Below, piece after piece: positions 1 through 9,476 of a stretch of 64,000 bases of DNA. Position 1 is the stretch's first letter. Every line of letters starts with the position of its first letter. Both the position numbers and the translations under genes were made by a program. The stretch spans positions 62,001-126,000 of the forward strand of contig NZ_FOBU01000001.1 of assembly GCF_900109915.1 (NCBI RefSeq). The letters are read 5' to 3'. The DNA comes from Luteibacter sp. UNCMF331Sha3.1. Lineage in GTDB: Bacteria; Pseudomonadota; Gammaproteobacteria; Xanthomonadales; Rhodanobacteraceae. Under the pieces are notes generated by a model. The model searched no databases and was not told where the DNA came from. It was given only the letters and a program-made list of their open reading frames with translations.

Positions 1-6
1 GGCTCA

Positions 7-1218
7 TCAGAGTTCGATTCCTTCACGCGCGGCGATCGTATGCACGTCCTTGTCGCCTCGTCCCGACAGGTTGGCGAGCACGAGGCCATCGGGCGGCAGT
101 TCGCGGGCCAGCTTGATCGCCTGCGCGATCGCATGACTGGACTCCAGCGCCGCCAGGATGCCCTCGGTGCGGGCGAGCAGGTGGAACGCTTCGAGCGCTT
201 CGTCGTCGGTGACGCCGACGTACTCGGCACGGCCGGCGTCCTTCAGGAAGGCATGTTCGGGGCCGACGCCCGGGTAGTCGAGGCCGGCCGACACCGAATG
301 CGTCTCCACGATCTGCCCGTTCGCATCCGAGAGCACGTAGGTGCGGTTTCCGTGCAGCACGCCCGGCTTGCCCGCCGCGAGCGATGCCGCGTGCCGACCC
401 GTTTCGATGCCGTCGCCCGCCGCTTCCGCGCCCACGATGCGCACGTCGCGATCGTTGAGGAACGCATGGAAGATGCCGATCGCGTTGGAGCCGCCGCCGA
501 CGCATGCCGTCACGACATCCGGCAGGCGGCCGAACTGCTCGATCGTCTGCGCACGCGCTTCGCGCCCGACGATGGCGTTGAAGTCCCGCACCATCTGCGG
601 GTACGGGTGCGGACCCGCGACGGTGCCGATGATGTAGAACGTGTCCGCGACGTTGGTGACCCAGTCGCGCATGGCCTCGTTGAGGGCGTCCTTCAGCGTC
701 TTCGAACCCGATGTGACCGGCACGACCTCGGCGCCCAGCAGGCGCATGCGGTAGACGTTGATCTTCTGCCGCTCGATGTCCACGGCGCCCATGTAGACGA
801 TGCACTTGAGGCCCATGCGCGCCGCGACGGTGGCGCTGGCCACGCCGTGCTGACCCGCGCCCGTCTCGGCGATGATCCGCGACTTGCCCATGTAGCGGGC
901 GACGAGCGCCTGTCCCACGGTGTTGTTGATCTTGTGCGCACCGGTATGGTTGAGGTCTTCGCGCTTGAGCACGATGCGCGCGCCGCCGACGTGCTTCGAC
1001 AGCCGCTCGGCGTGGTACACGGGGCTCGGGCGGCCCACGTAGTACTTGAGGTCGCGATCGAGTTCCGCGATGAAGTCGGGATCGGTACGCAGCTTCTCGT
1101 ACGCGGCGGTGAGCTCGGCGAGCGGCTCCATCAGGGTCTCGGCGACGTAGATGCCGCCGAAGTCGCCGAACCGCCCATGGGCGTCGGGCCAGGCGTGGAA
1201 ATCCGTGATCTCGGTCAT
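7..1218 (-). CDS. trpB: Tryptophan synthase beta chain
   Basis: Catalyses the PLP-dependent condensation of indole with L-serine to tryptophan, in complex with TrpA in the cytoplasm. The 403-residue protein is full length for the family. The HTGAHKINN motif places the PLP lysine at K96, and a glycine-rich phosphate-binding loop (GGGSNA) lies near the middle. The frame stays open upstream into trpF, but the ATG at 1218 is chosen because it begins the conserved N-terminus and is preceded by a GAGAAGG ribosome site. It lies 28 bases downstream of trpF, in the order truA-trpF-trpB; trpA would be expected just outside the window. Confidence 0.98.
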   Translation of the reverse strand: MTEITDFHAWPDAHGRFGDFGGIYVAETLMEPLAELTAAYEKLRTDPDFIAELDRDLKYYVGRPSPVYHAERLSKHVGGARIVLKREDLNHTGAHKINNTVGQALVARYMGKSRIIAETGAGQHGVASATVAARMGLKCIVYMGAVDIERQKINVYRMRLLGAEVVPVTSGSKTLKDALNEAMRDWVTNVADTFYIIGTVAGPHPYPQMVRDFNAIVGREARAQTIEQFGRLPDVVTACVGGGSNAIGIFHAFLNDRDVRIVGAEAAGDGIETGRHAASLAAGKPGVLHGNRTYVLSDANGQIVETHSVSAGLDYPGVGPEHAFLKDAGRAEYVGVTDDEALEAFHLLARTEGILAALESSHAIAQAIKLARELPPDGLVLANLSGRGDKDVHTIAAREGIEL

Positions 1219-1246
1219 TGCCTTCTCGGTATCTGCTTGAAGCCGT

Positions 1247-1870
1247 TCACGCGCTGGGGGCGGCGCGCACGGCGGAAATGAAGCGTTCCATCTTAGCCCG
1301 ATCCTTGATGCCGGGCGACGCCTCGATGCCGCTGGAAACGTCCACCGCCCACGGCCGCGCGATGCGAATCGCGTCGGCGACGTTGTCGGCGGTGAGGCCG
1401 CCGGCGAGCACGAGCGGCTGCGCAAGATCCCGCGGCATCAGCGACCAGTCGAAACGCTGCCCGCTACCGCCCTGCTCTCCCAGGCCATGGCCATCGAGGA
1501 GCAGCCCGGCGGCGCCGGGATAATCGTGCAGACGCGCCAGCGCCGGCGCCCCCTCGCCCATCGCGATGGCCTTCAGCCAGCGCACGCCGAACGAAGCGCA
1601 CTCGGCGGCGGTTTCCATGCCGTGGAACTGCAGCATGTCGGGACGCATCACGCGCACGATCTCGGCGACGTACGCCGGATCGTCGTCCATCACCAGCGCC
1701 ACGGTGGTGACGAACGGCGGGACGACGTCGCGAAGACGCGCCGCCGCGGCGGGATCCACGAAACGCTTGCTCTTGCGCGTCATGACGAAGCCGACCGCGT
1801 CGGCACCGAGTGTCGCCGCCAGCTGCACGTCGTCGATGCGTGTGAGTCCGCAGCACTTGATCCGCGTCAC
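1247..1870 (-). CDS. trpF: Phosphoribosylanthranilate isomerase
   Basis: Isomerises N-(5-phosphoribosyl)anthranilate to CdRP in tryptophan biosynthesis. The 207-residue TIM-barrel has the catalytic pair expected for the family: C7 in KCCGLTR and D126 in LLLDGHG. The start is a GTG whose last bases overlap the TGA stop of truA (GTGA), so translation is probably coupled. The frame is open far upstream, but that extension lies inside truA and the repeat region and is not protein-like. Confidence 0.97.
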   Translation of the reverse strand: MTRIKCCGLTRIDDVQLAATLGADAVGFVMTRKSKRFVDPAAAARLRDVVPPFVTTVALVMDDDPAYVAEIVRVMRPDMLQFHGMETAAECASFGVRWLKAIAMGEGAPALARLHDYPGAAGLLLDGHGLGEQGGSGQRFDWSLMPRDLAQPLVLAGGLTADNVADAIRIARPWAVDVSSGIEASPGIKDRAKMERFISAVRAAPSA

Positions 1871-2634
1871 AGGTTCACCTCCGGCGGCAGGCCCCAATGC
1901 GCCTCGTACAGTGGCCCGAGGAACGTCAGGCCTTCCGCGGGCGCGGTGACGCCGGCGAGTTCGCGGTCGCGGCCGGCCAGCAGTTCGGCCATCCATTCGA
2001 CAGACTGCTCGCCGCGGCCGATCGGCAGCAGCGAGCCCACGATGTTGCGCACCATGTGGTGCAGGAACGCGTTCGCCTCGATCTCCACCACCACGTGAAT
2101 GTCCTCGCGGAAGACGCGGATCGACCGCACGTTCCGTCGCGCATGCGCGGCCTGGCAGGAAATGGCGCGGAACGCCGAAAAGTCGTGCTCGCCGACGATG
2201 GCCTGCGCCGCGGCGTGCATCGCGTCGGCATCGAGCTGCCGACGCTCCCATGCCACGAACCGCGCGTCGAGCGCGGGACGGACGAAGCGCGGCAGGATGC
2301 GATAGCGATAACGGCGCGCACGCGCCGAGAAGCGCGCATGGAAATCGTCCGCGACGGGCTGGGCCCAGGTCACGGCCACGCTGTGCGGAAGGTTCGAGCA
2401 CGCGCCAAGCACCCAGCCGCGCATGTCGCGCACCACGTCGGTATCGAAGTGCACGACCTGGCAGCGTCCGTGCACGCCCGCATCGGTCCGCCCGGCGGCG
2501 GTCACTTCGATGGGCTCGTGGGCGACGTAACTGAGCGCCTCCTCCAGCGATCCCTGCACGGTCTTCGCATGACTGAGCCGCTGCCAGCCGAGGAAATCGG
2601 TGCCGTCGTATTCGACGCCAAGGGCGATGCGCAT
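1867..2634 (-). CDS. truA: tRNA pseudouridine(38-40) synthase
   Basis: Converts uridines 38-40 of the tRNA anticodon arm to pseudouridine. The 255-residue protein carries the TruA signature GRTDAGVH with catalytic D51, plus the conserved FHARFSA and FLHHMVRN segments. It overlaps trpF by four bases and sits between fimV and trpF, as in related gammaproteobacteria. The upstream gap to fimV is filled with inverted repeats, so its promoter is likely within or beside that repeat element. Confidence 0.97.
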   Translation of the reverse strand: MRIALGVEYDGTDFLGWQRLSHAKTVQGSLEEALSYVAHEPIEVTAAGRTDAGVHGRCQVVHFDTDVVRDMRGWVLGACSNLPHSVAVTWAQPVADDFHARFSARARRYRYRILPRFVRPALDARFVAWERRQLDADAMHAAAQAIVGEHDFSAFRAISCQAAHARRNVRSIRVFREDIHVVVEIEANAFLHHMVRNIVGSLLPIGRGEQSVEWMAELLAGRDRELAGVTAPAEGLTFLGPLYEAHWGLPPEVNL

Positions 2635-2764
2635 GGGGCGGTTCTGGTGGAAGGGAAGCCGGAAAGGGTACCACTGCTGGTGCGGCTCGGCTTTGCTGGT
2701 GCGGCCAGGCTTCGCGGTTGCATCTCGGCTTTGCCATCGCGTCGGGCCTCGCGCGTGACCGCGC

Positions 2765-2834
2765 AGAGCCGTCGGCCCTCACCCTCGCCGCTCCGAGCTC
2801 CGGCGTCGCGGCGAGGGTGAGGGCCGACGGCTCT
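2765..2834. repeat. 26-bp perfect hairpin, collapsed repeat unit
   Basis: Arms at 2765-2790 and 2809-2834 are exact reverse complements (AGAGCCGTCGGCCCTCACCC and onward) around an 18-base loop. The same arms occur at about 10547 and 10757-10795, separated there by about 165 more bases. The junction here coincides with a GTCGC present at both ends of that missing segment. It looks like an internal deletion between short direct repeats. Confidence 0.75.
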
Positions 2835-2926
2835 GCCGACTTCTGAGGCACGGCGCTGTGAGAGCCGCCGTTGTGGGAAGCCCGCTGGCGGGCGAAGGGT
2901 GCTTGCGATAAGGGTTCGGCCTTGGG

Positions 2927-2950
2927 GTGGGAGCCAGCCTGCTGGCGAAG
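2927..2950 (+). repeat. REP unit, GTGG type
   Basis: GTGG followed by GAGCCAGCCTGCTGGC, a short imperfect hairpin. It is a single unpaired copy of the unit found as inverted pairs elsewhere in the window. A variant, GTGGGAAGCCCGCTGGCGGG, starts at 2873 and has an inverted partner ending at 3050. Confidence 0.7.
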
Positions 2951-3076
2951 GGTGCTCGCGAAGAGGCAGCCTACCGTCGGCTGGGAGCCCGCTTGCGCGT
3001 GCATCGGACCTTGCCGCAAGCACCCATTCGCCCGCCAGCGGGCTTCCCACGAAAGCGATTCCCGGGCGACGTGTTC

Positions 3077-3145
3077 TGTGGGAGCGGCCTTGGCCGCGAT
3101 GGGTGCTCGCGGCAAGCACCCATCGCGGCCAAGGCCGCTCCCACA
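3077..3145. repeat. Inverted REP pair, GGCCTTGGCC type
   Basis: A 69-base palindrome. TGTGGGAGCGGCCTTGGCCG plus about 11 further bases is repeated exactly in reverse complement around a loop of about 7 bases, giving a stem of about 31 bp. An almost identical copy lies at 10875-10943. This sequence type occurs only inside the two composite elements of the window. Confidence 0.8.
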
Positions 3146-3265
3146 CGAGCAAGAGCTCGCCGCTGCAGCGACTCCCGCACGTCTTGCCTTACCGGTCGGC
3201 CGACGGCTCTTCGCGGCAACGCGAAACAAAACGCGATGGCGCAAGCCGAGCCGTCCCACCGCGCA

Positions 3266-3293
3266 CAAAAAAAGCCCCGGCGGGGCCGGGGCT
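3266..3293 (-). terminator. Rho-independent terminator of fimV
   Basis: Read on the minus strand: AGCCCCGG, a short C/G loop, CCGGGGCT, then a run of seven T. It lies 24 bases after the fimV stop codon. It separates fimV transcription from the repeat element and truA. Confidence 0.9.
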
Positions 3294-3316
3294 TCGGGTC
3301 GGAACGGGTGGATCGG

Positions 3317-5824
3317 TCAGACGATGTCGGAGAGGATCCGGCGGGCCGTGTCCTTCTGCATCTGCGAGCCTTCCGCGATGACTTCGTCGAGCATCAGGCG
3401 GGCGCCTTCGCTGTCGCCCATGTCGAGGTAGGCGCGGGCCAGATCGAGCTTGGTGTCGACCGGATCGTCGCTGAAGCTCTCGGGGCCGTGGTCCTCGATC
3501 GGCTCCTCGTCCGGGAACACCGGCTCGTCGAAGCGCGGCGCCTCGGCGACGTGCGTCACGGGTTCCTTGTCCTCTTCGAACGCCCAGGTCGAAAGCGGCT
3601 CGTCGGGCTTCGCGGAGTCGCTGCCGGCCACGTCGTCGAACGCGTGAAGCGGTGCCTCGTGCGCTTCGGTGTATGGCGACTCCGGCGCATCGACGTCGAA
3701 CACCTCGGGGGCGTGCGGGCGATGCTCGGCTTCGGCGCGCTGTACCGGCGTAAGGTCGAAATTGAAATGGTATTCGCTGTGTTTCTGCGGCGTCGGCGAT
3801 GCCGGGCGGGTCTCCTCGTCCGGACTCGTCGCATACGTGCCGAGGTCGAATGCCTCGAGCGCGACGGTGTGGTCGCCGTGGTGCGGCGTGCCGGCCGCAT
3901 AGGTGTCCGTCTCGTACTCGTCGTCGATGTCGTCGATCGGCTCGCCGCCGAACAGCGGGTGCGACGGGACGAGGTCCTCGCCCATCATCACCACTTCGCG
4001 CCATTCGGGCTGATCGGGATCGGACACGTGCGCGAACATGGCTTCGGCGGCGGCTTCGAAGTGATCGACGTCGCGACGGCCGTAGTACAGGCTCACCAGT
4101 TCGAGGTGCAGCCCGATGTCGTCCGGATGCTCGGCGAGCGCGTCGAGGATCTCGCGCTGGTCCTGGTCCATGGTCTCGGTGTGACCGAATTCGCCGAAGG
4201 TCGGCTCCTGGCCGAAGCGGTCGGCAAGCGAGGCCGTGGCGACCGTCGACGTCGCCGGCTTCGGCTTCTTGCGGCCGAACACGGCGGCCACGAGGCCGAG
4301 CAGGATGACGACGGCACCACCGCCCCAAGCCCAGGGCTGCATGAACCAGGGATCGTCTTCGACGACCGGCGCCGGTGCCGGCGTCGGCGTCGGTCGCCGG
4401 GCCACCGGCGGAACCGCGGCGGGTGCCACGGGCGCGGCGGCGTCCTTCAGCGGCGTCGTCGCAACGGTGGCGGCCGCGGCCGGTGCCGGGGTGGCGCTTG
4501 CCGTGCTCGTGCCTGCGGCTGGCGCGGCCGTCGCCACGGCGGGCGCGCTCGCGGCGGGCGCCGGCGCCTCGGCCTTCGCGGTGTCGGGTGCCGGTGCCGG
4601 CGCCGGGGTCGCCGCCTTCGCCGGGCCGGCCTTTTGCGCCTCGGCCAGCTTGCGCTGGAGCTCGGCGATTTCCGAATCCTTGAGGCTCAGCAGACGCTGG
4701 TTCTTGCTGTCGATGGCTTCGAGCTCACCGATGCGCGACTTCAGCTCGGCGCCCTGCTGCTTCAGCGAGGCGACGCTCTCCTGCGAGCTGGCGAGCTCCT
4801 GGCGCAGACCGGCGACCTGGGCATCGCCCGTGCCGCCCTTGGTGCCCGCGCGCGTGGATGCCGCGTCACCGCCATCCTTCGACGGCACGATCGCAAGGCG
4901 ATCGTCGGCGGTCGGCGCGGCCTTCGCCTTCGGCTGGCTGGCGCCCGTCGTCGCGGCATCGGCCACCGAGGACGGCGCACGGGCGGCGCCGGCACGCCAG
5001 GTTTCGTTCTGGCGGCGCACTTCGGCCAGCGCGTTGCCGGCCGTCTGCGCCTGCACTTCGTCGGACGACGGGATGCGCAGCACGGCACCCGTCTTCAGGG
5101 CGTTCATGTTGTCGCGATAGAAGGCATCCGGATTCGCCTTCTGCAGCGCCAACAGCATCTGGTTCATGTCGGCGCCGCCGGCGTGCTCGCGCGCGATCGT
5201 CGAGAGCGTCTGGCCGCGGCGCACCGGTCCATAGGTGCCCGCGGCGGATTTCGTCGCGGTCGGTGCCGGTGCCGGTGCCGGCGCCGGGGCCGGCGCGGCG
5301 GCCGGGCGCGGAGCGGGTTCCGCGCGCGTCGGACGCGATTCGGCGGCGACCGGAACGCGCGGCGGCACGTCGGACGTGCGCGACGGCGCAGCCGGTGCGG
5401 GGGCCGGCGACGCGGCCGTGGTTATCGGCGTGCCCGGCGGATCCAGCAACATCGTGACTTCGCGGACGACCTTGTTGCCGCCACCCGACGAGACTTCGAC
5501 GAGGAAATCGAGATACGTGTCGCGAACCGGCTCGGCGCTGGTGACGCGGACGACCGGCTGGCCGGACGCACCCTTCGCCACCGCGAAATTCAGGGCGACG
5601 GGAAGACCGCCGCGATTGAGCCCGGCACGCTTGAACGCGTCTTCCGACGCGAGCGCGACATGGACGTTATCGAGATTGCCCGACACGCCATTGAGGGGAA
5701 TTTCCGCCACCAGCGGCTGGTCCATGGTGGACCGTACCTGGACGGAACCAAGACTCTGGGCCAGCGCATGGCCGCCCCAGCCGGCCAGCGCCAGCATGAT
5801 CGAAAGCTTCAACGTGCGGTTCAT
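3317..5824 (-). CDS. fimV: FimV/HubP-family LysM polar protein
   Basis: Inner-membrane protein with a periplasmic N-terminus and cytoplasmic C-terminus. The family organises the cell pole and promotes type IV pilus assembly and twitching. The 835 residues show a signal peptide (about 1-22), the FimV N-terminal domain (about 23-130), an Ala/Pro linker and a LysM domain near residues 200-255 (YGPVRRGQTL...). A coiled coil (about 330-395), a second Ala/Pro linker, one membrane helix after PWFMQPWAW and an acidic C-terminal domain follow. The protein ends in a TPR-like FimV motif (LDLARAYLDMGD). A GGGGGA ribosome site precedes the ATG. Linkers rich in GCCGGTGCCGG-type repeats make length variation between strains likely. 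Confidence 0.93.
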   Translation of the reverse strand: MNRTLKLSIMLALAGWGGHALAQSLGSVQVRSTMDQPLVAEIPLNGVSGNLDNVHVALASEDAFKRAGLNRGGLPVALNFAVAKGASGQPVVRVTSAEPVRDTYLDFLVEVSSGGGNKVVREVTMLLDPPGTPITTAASPAPAPAAPSRTSDVPPRVPVAAESRPTRAEPAPRPAAAPAPAPAPAPAPTATKSAAGTYGPVRRGQTLSTIAREHAGGADMNQMLLALQKANPDAFYRDNMNALKTGAVLRIPSSDEVQAQTAGNALAEVRRQNETWRAGAARAPSSVADAATTGASQPKAKAAPTADDRLAIVPSKDGGDAASTRAGTKGGTGDAQVAGLRQELASSQESVASLKQQGAELKSRIGELEAIDSKNQRLLSLKDSEIAELQRKLAEAQKAGPAKAATPAPAPAPDTAKAEAPAPAASAPAVATAAPAAGTSTASATPAPAAAATVATTPLKDAAAPVAPAAVPPVARRPTPTPAPAPVVEDDPWFMQPWAWGGGAVVILLGLVAAVFGRKKPKPATSTVATASLADRFGQEPTFGEFGHTETMDQDQREILDALAEHPDDIGLHLELVSLYYGRRDVDHFEAAAEAMFAHVSDPDQPEWREVVMMGEDLVPSHPLFGGEPIDDIDDEYETDTYAAGTPHHGDHTVALEAFDLGTYATSPDEETRPASPTPQKHSEYHFNFDLTPVQRAEAEHRPHAPEVFDVDAPESPYTEAHEAPLHAFDDVAGSDSAKPDEPLSTWAFEEDKEPVTHVAEAPRFDEPVFPDEEPIEDHGPESFSDDPVDTKLDLARAYLDMGDSEGARLMLDEVIAEGSQMQKDTARRILSDIV

Positions 5825-6001
5825 CTGTTACGTCCCCCGAACTGAATCCATGCCGGCGGCGCGCCTCTGTCGGGCGGTCGGCCGCGAAGGCGCCACTGTA
5901 GTGCACCCCGACAACAACTAACAATAGCGGCTACGGATAGTTACGCGACAACGTTGAGTCGTTCGCGAGGCCCGTACACGCCCCCCTTACATGTACTTCG
6001 G

Positions 6002-6295
6002 TCACTCGCCCTGCATGGCTGCCAGCTGCCGCTGGAGCTCGGCGATACGGCGATCGCGCTCCTCCAGCGCCTGCCCGGCGTCCTTCGACCGCGATTCGAG
6101 CGAATCGACCCGCGTCTTCAGCTGCTGGACCTCGGCCGTCTGGTGCTGCTCCTGCCCGCGAAGGGCGTCGAGCTGCGCACGGGTGGCGGCCGGATGTGCC
6201 GGCGCCGCCGCCGCGCGCGGTCGTTCGCCCGCCGTCGCGCCGGCGGCGATCAGGGCGGAAACGAGGACGCAGGCGATGGCGGCGCGGCGATTCAT
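6002..6295 (-). CDS. Small exported coiled-coil protein, unknown function
   Basis: A 97-residue protein with an N-terminal signal peptide (RRAAIACVLVSALIAAGATAG) followed by a region of strong heptad character (about 40-95: QLDALRGQEQHQTAEVQQLK and onward) that ends near the C-terminus. Its ATG overlaps the asd stop (TAATG), so it is co-translated with asd and sits just upstream of fimV. I do not recognise a named family. The position suggests an envelope role linked to FimV, which is inference. Confidence 0.7.
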   Translation of the reverse strand: MNRRAAIACVLVSALIAAGATAGERPRAAAAPAHPAATRAQLDALRGQEQHQTAEVQQLKTRVDSLESRSKDAGQALEERDRRIAELQRQLAAMQGE

Positions 6296-7323
6296 TAGAG
6301 GTAATCCTCGATAAGGATTTCCGCGATCTGCACCGCGTTCAGCGCGGCGCCCTTGCGGATGTTGTCGGCGACCACCCAGAGGTCGAGGCCTCGCTCGTGC
6401 GAGATGTCCTCGCGGATGCGACCCACGAAGACGGGATCCTTGCCCGCCGCGTCGCCGACCGGGGTCGGATAGCCGCCGGCCCTGCGTTCGTCCTGTACCA
6501 CAACGCCCGGCGCCTGCTCCAGCAATTCGCGTGCGCGGTCGGCGGTGATCTTGTCGCGCGTCTCGATGTGCACGGCTTCGGCATGGCCATAGAAGACGGG
6601 CACGCGGACGGCGGTCGGATTCACCTGGATCGAAGGATCCTCGAGGATCTTCCGGGTCTCCCAGACCATCTTCATTTCTTCCTTGGTGTAGCCGTTGGGC
6701 TGGAAGTCGTCGATGTGCGGGATCACGTTGAACGCGATCTGCTTCGGGAATTTTTCGGTCTCGACGTCCTGGAAGTTGAGCATCTGGGCCGTCTGCTTGC
6801 CCAGTTCTTCCATGCCGCTGCGACCCGCGCCCGACACGGACTGGTACGTCGCGACGTTGATGCGCTCGATGCCCGCCTCGCGATGGATCGGCGCCAGCGC
6901 CACCAGCATCTGCATGGTGGAGCAGTTCGGGTTCGCGATGATGCCGCGCACGGTGTAATCGGCGATGGCGTGCGGATTCACCTCGGATACCACCAGCGGA
7001 ATGTCGTCCTGATAGCGGAACTCGGAGGTGTTGTCGATCACGACCGCGCCCGCCGCCGCCGCACGAGGCGCGTGCTCGCGGCTCACCGAGCCGCCGGCCG
7101 AGAAGAAGGCGATGTCGACGCCGTCGAAGTCGTACGTCGCAAGATCCTGGACGGTATACGGTTTTCCGGCGAAATCGACGGTACCGCCCGCCGAGCGCTC
7201 GCTCGCCAGGGGAACCAGTTCGCTCACGGGAAAGTCCCGCTCGGCGAGGATCGACAGGAGGGTTTCGCCGACCGCGCCGGTCGCACCCACCATGGCCACC
7301 TTGTAACTCGTCTTCTTGCTCAT
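6295..7323 (-). CDS. asd: Aspartate-semialdehyde dehydrogenase
   Basis: NADPH-dependent reduction of aspartyl phosphate to aspartate semialdehyde, the branch point to lysine/diaminopimelate, methionine and threonine. The 342 residues carry the N-terminal NADP motif GATGAVG, the catalytic cysteine C134 in NPNCST and the later histidine in GHAEAVH. It lies 30 bases downstream of the 2-hydroxyacid dehydrogenase and overlaps the following small gene. Confidence 0.98.
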   Translation of the reverse strand: MSKKTSYKVAMVGATGAVGETLLSILAERDFPVSELVPLASERSAGGTVDFAGKPYTVQDLATYDFDGVDIAFFSAGGSVSREHAPRAAAAGAVVIDNTSEFRYQDDIPLVVSEVNPHAIADYTVRGIIANPNCSTMQMLVALAPIHREAGIERINVATYQSVSGAGRSGMEELGKQTAQMLNFQDVETEKFPKQIAFNVIPHIDDFQPNGYTKEEMKMVWETRKILEDPSIQVNPTAVRVPVFYGHAEAVHIETRDKITADRARELLEQAPGVVVQDERRAGGYPTPVGDAAGKDPVFVGRIREDISHERGLDLWVVADNIRKGAALNAVQIAEILIEDYL

Positions 7324-7353
7324 GCTTCGCTTTAGTCAGGCGTGGAATGAAGG

Positions 7354-8352
7354 TCAGCTGGCGTCGGCCAGCACACCCGGATTGAGGATCGTGGGTGGCT
7401 GACCGGCGTGTGGACCATGTCCGAACGCCGCCAGCACATTGTCCACAGCCAGCGTCGCCATATCGCGACGTGTGTCGCGACTTGCGCTCGCGATGTGCGG
7501 ACTGAGAACGATATTCTGCCGTTCGAGCAGCCCGGGGTGCACGGCCGGCTCACCCTCGAACACGTCGATACCCGCCGCCCCGATGGTGCCGTCGGCGAGC
7601 GCCCGGGCGAGGGCCGCGTCGTCGACGATCCCGCCACGGGCGATGTTCACCAGCGTGGCCGTCGGTTTCATGGCCGCGAGTTCCGCGGCGCCGATCGCGT
7701 GGTGGTTCTCCGGGGTATAGGGCAGCACCAGGATGAGGTGGTCCGACGAGGCCAGCAATGTCGCCTTGTCGACATAGGTCGCGGCGCATTCGCGCTCGAT
7801 GGCCGACGCCAGCCGCGACCGGTTGTGGTACAGCACCCGCGCCCGGAAACCCACCGCGCGCCGGGCGATCGCCTGGCCGATGCGACCCATGCCAAGGATG
7901 CCGATCGTCCTGCCATGCACGTCCGCACCCAGCCAGCCCTCGAAACGCGACCCGTGCCACTGGCCGTCGCGCAGCCAGCGCTCGGCCTCGCCCACGCGTC
8001 GCGCGGCGGCGAGCATCAGGGCCCAGGCGTAGTCGGCCACGGTCTCGTTGAGCACGTCCGGCGTGTTGGAGGCGCCGATGCCGGCGCCGGTCAGCGCGGC
8101 GATATCGAGGTTGTTGTAGCCCACGCCGAGGTTGGCGACGAAACGCAGGCGCGGCGCGGCGGCGATCGCCGTGGCGTCGATGCGCTCGGCCAGGCCGACG
8201 ATGGCGGCGTCCGCCACGGCCAGCCTTGCGGCGAGTTCGGCGGCGGCGAACTTCCGTTCCTCGGTTTCGGCGCGCACGTCGAAGTGCGGACGCAGACGGT
8301 CGACGATGTCGGGAAAGAACGGGCGGGAAATCCAGACGGTCGGCTTGGTCAC
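7354..8352 (-). CDS. D-2-hydroxyacid dehydrogenase (glyoxylate/hydroxypyruvate reductase type)
   Basis: NAD(P)H-dependent reductase of 2-keto acids. The 332 residues have the split catalytic domain, the dinucleotide motif GMGRIG at 154-159 and the catalytic Arg-Glu-His set (NIARGG, DVFEGEP, LSPHIASA). It resembles GhrB/GyaR-type enzymes that reduce glyoxylate or hydroxypyruvate, but the substrate cannot be fixed from sequence. The start is GTG, four bases after the aroC stop, indicating co-transcription. Confidence 0.9.
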   Translation of the reverse strand: MTKPTVWISRPFFPDIVDRLRPHFDVRAETEERKFAAAELAARLAVADAAIVGLAERIDATAIAAAPRLRFVANLGVGYNNLDIAALTGAGIGASNTPDVLNETVADYAWALMLAAARRVGEAERWLRDGQWHGSRFEGWLGADVHGRTIGILGMGRIGQAIARRAVGFRARVLYHNRSRLASAIERECAATYVDKATLLASSDHLILVLPYTPENHHAIGAAELAAMKPTATLVNIARGGIVDDAALARALADGTIGAAGIDVFEGEPAVHPGLLERQNIVLSPHIASASRDTRRDMATLAVDNVLAAFGHGPHAGQPPTILNPGVLADAS

Positions 8353-8356
8353 GGGT

Positions 8357-9460
8357 TCAATCCCGAACCGCGCCGGGAATGCGCGGCGGCACCTCGCCGA
8401 CGTCGCCGCATTGTGCGCGGTGGCGCAGCGCCTGATCCATCAGCACGAGGGCCAGCATGGCCTCGGCGATCGGCACGGCACGGATGCCGACGCAGGGATC
8501 GTGACGCCCCTTGGTGACCACGTCGGTGGGCTGGCCGGCGCGATCGACGCTGCGGCCGGGGATCAGCACGCTCGACGTCGGCTTGAACGCCATCGACACG
8601 ACCACCGGCTGGCCCGACGCGATACCGCCCAGGATGCCGCCCGCATGATTGGAGAGAAACCCGTCGGCGGTCATCTCGTCGCGATGCTGCGTGCCGCGCT
8701 GCGCGACCGCGGCGAAACCATCGCCGATCTCCACACCTTTCACGGCGTTGATCGACATCATCGCCGCCGCGATCTCGCCATCCAGCTTTCCGTAGATGGG
8801 CTCGCCCCACCCCGCCGGCACCCCGTCGGCCACGACGGTGACCTTCGCGCCGACCGAGTCGCCCGACTTGCGCAGGGCATCCATGTACGCCTCGAGTTCG
8901 GGCACCTGGTCGGCGTCGGGCCAGAAGAACGGACTTCCTTCGATGGCCTCGACATCGAACCCACGCGGCACGATCTCGCCGATCTGGGCAACATGACCGC
9001 GCACCGTCACGCCGTAGCGCTGGGCCAGCCACTTCTTGGCGATGACGCCGGCGGCCACGCGCATCGTGGTCTCGCGGGCCGACGAACGGCCGCCGCCACG
9101 CGGATCCCGCACCCCGTATTTCTGCCAGTACGTGTAATCCGCATGGCCGGGGCGGAACGTATCGAGGATGTTGCCGTAATCCTTCGAGCGCGCATCCGTG
9201 TTGCGGATGAGCAGCGCGATGGGCGTACCGGTCGTGACGCCCTCGTAGACCCCCGAGAGGATCTCGATGTCGTCGGCCTCGCGGCGCTGCGACGTATGCC
9301 GCGAGCGCCCCGTCGCGCGGCGCTCCAGATCGGCGCGGAATTCACCGGCGTCCAGCGGCAGCCCCGGAGGGCAGCCGTCGACGACGCATCCGATCGCCGG
9401 GCCATGGCTTTCGCCGAACGTGGTGACGGAGAGGAGCTTGCCGAACGTATTGGAGGACAC
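8357..9460 (-). CDS. aroC: Chorismate synthase
   Basis: Final step of the shikimate pathway, converting EPSP to chorismate with reduced FMN. The 367-residue protein begins with the family signature [17 protein letters not shown] and retains the RSSARET segment and the C-terminal [17 protein letters not shown] motif. It follows prmB with a 16-base gap, a conserved pairing in gammaproteobacteria. Confidence 0.98.
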   Translation of the reverse strand: MSSNTFGKLLSVTTFGESHGPAIGCVVDGCPPGLPLDAGEFRADLERRATGRSRHTSQRREADDIEILSGVYEGVTTGTPIALLIRNTDARSKDYGNILDTFRPGHADYTYWQKYGVRDPRGGGRSSARETTMRVAAGVIAKKWLAQRYGVTVRGHVAQIGEIVPRGFDVEAIEGSPFFWPDADQVPELEAYMDALRKSGDSVGAKVTVVADGVPAGWGEPIYGKLDGEIAAAMMSINAVKGVEIGDGFAAVAQRGTQHRDEMTADGFLSNHAGGILGGIASGQPVVVSMAFKPTSSVLIPGRSVDRAGQPTDVVTKGRHDPCVGIRAVPIAEAMLALVLMDQALRHRAQCGDVGEVPPRIPGAVRD

Positions 9461-9476
9461 GGTACTTCCGATGAGG

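Larger units (their letters stand above)
2682..3255. repeat. Composite inverted-repeat element (copy 1)
   Basis: The 682-base gap between truA and fimV holds no plausible gene. It is bounded by imperfect inverted ends of about 60-70 bases: GGCTCGGCTT...AGAGCCGTCGGCC on the left and GGCCGACGGCTCTTCGCGG...GCCGAGCCGTC on the right. Inside are a perfect 26-bp hairpin at 2765-2834, REP-like units near 2873 and 2927, an inverted partner at about 3015-3050, and a paired hairpin at 3077-3145. The ends match those of the element at 10502-11278, so the two are members of one family. Confidence 0.75.

Noticed and set aside
2682..3255. CRISPR array
   Set aside because: The repeats are inverted and unequally spaced, with no constant direct repeat or unique spacers, and no cas genes.
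2927..5845. A 972-codon open frame opposite fimV and the repeat element
   Set aside because: It joins translated repeats to an antisense copy of fimV and has no protein-like features.
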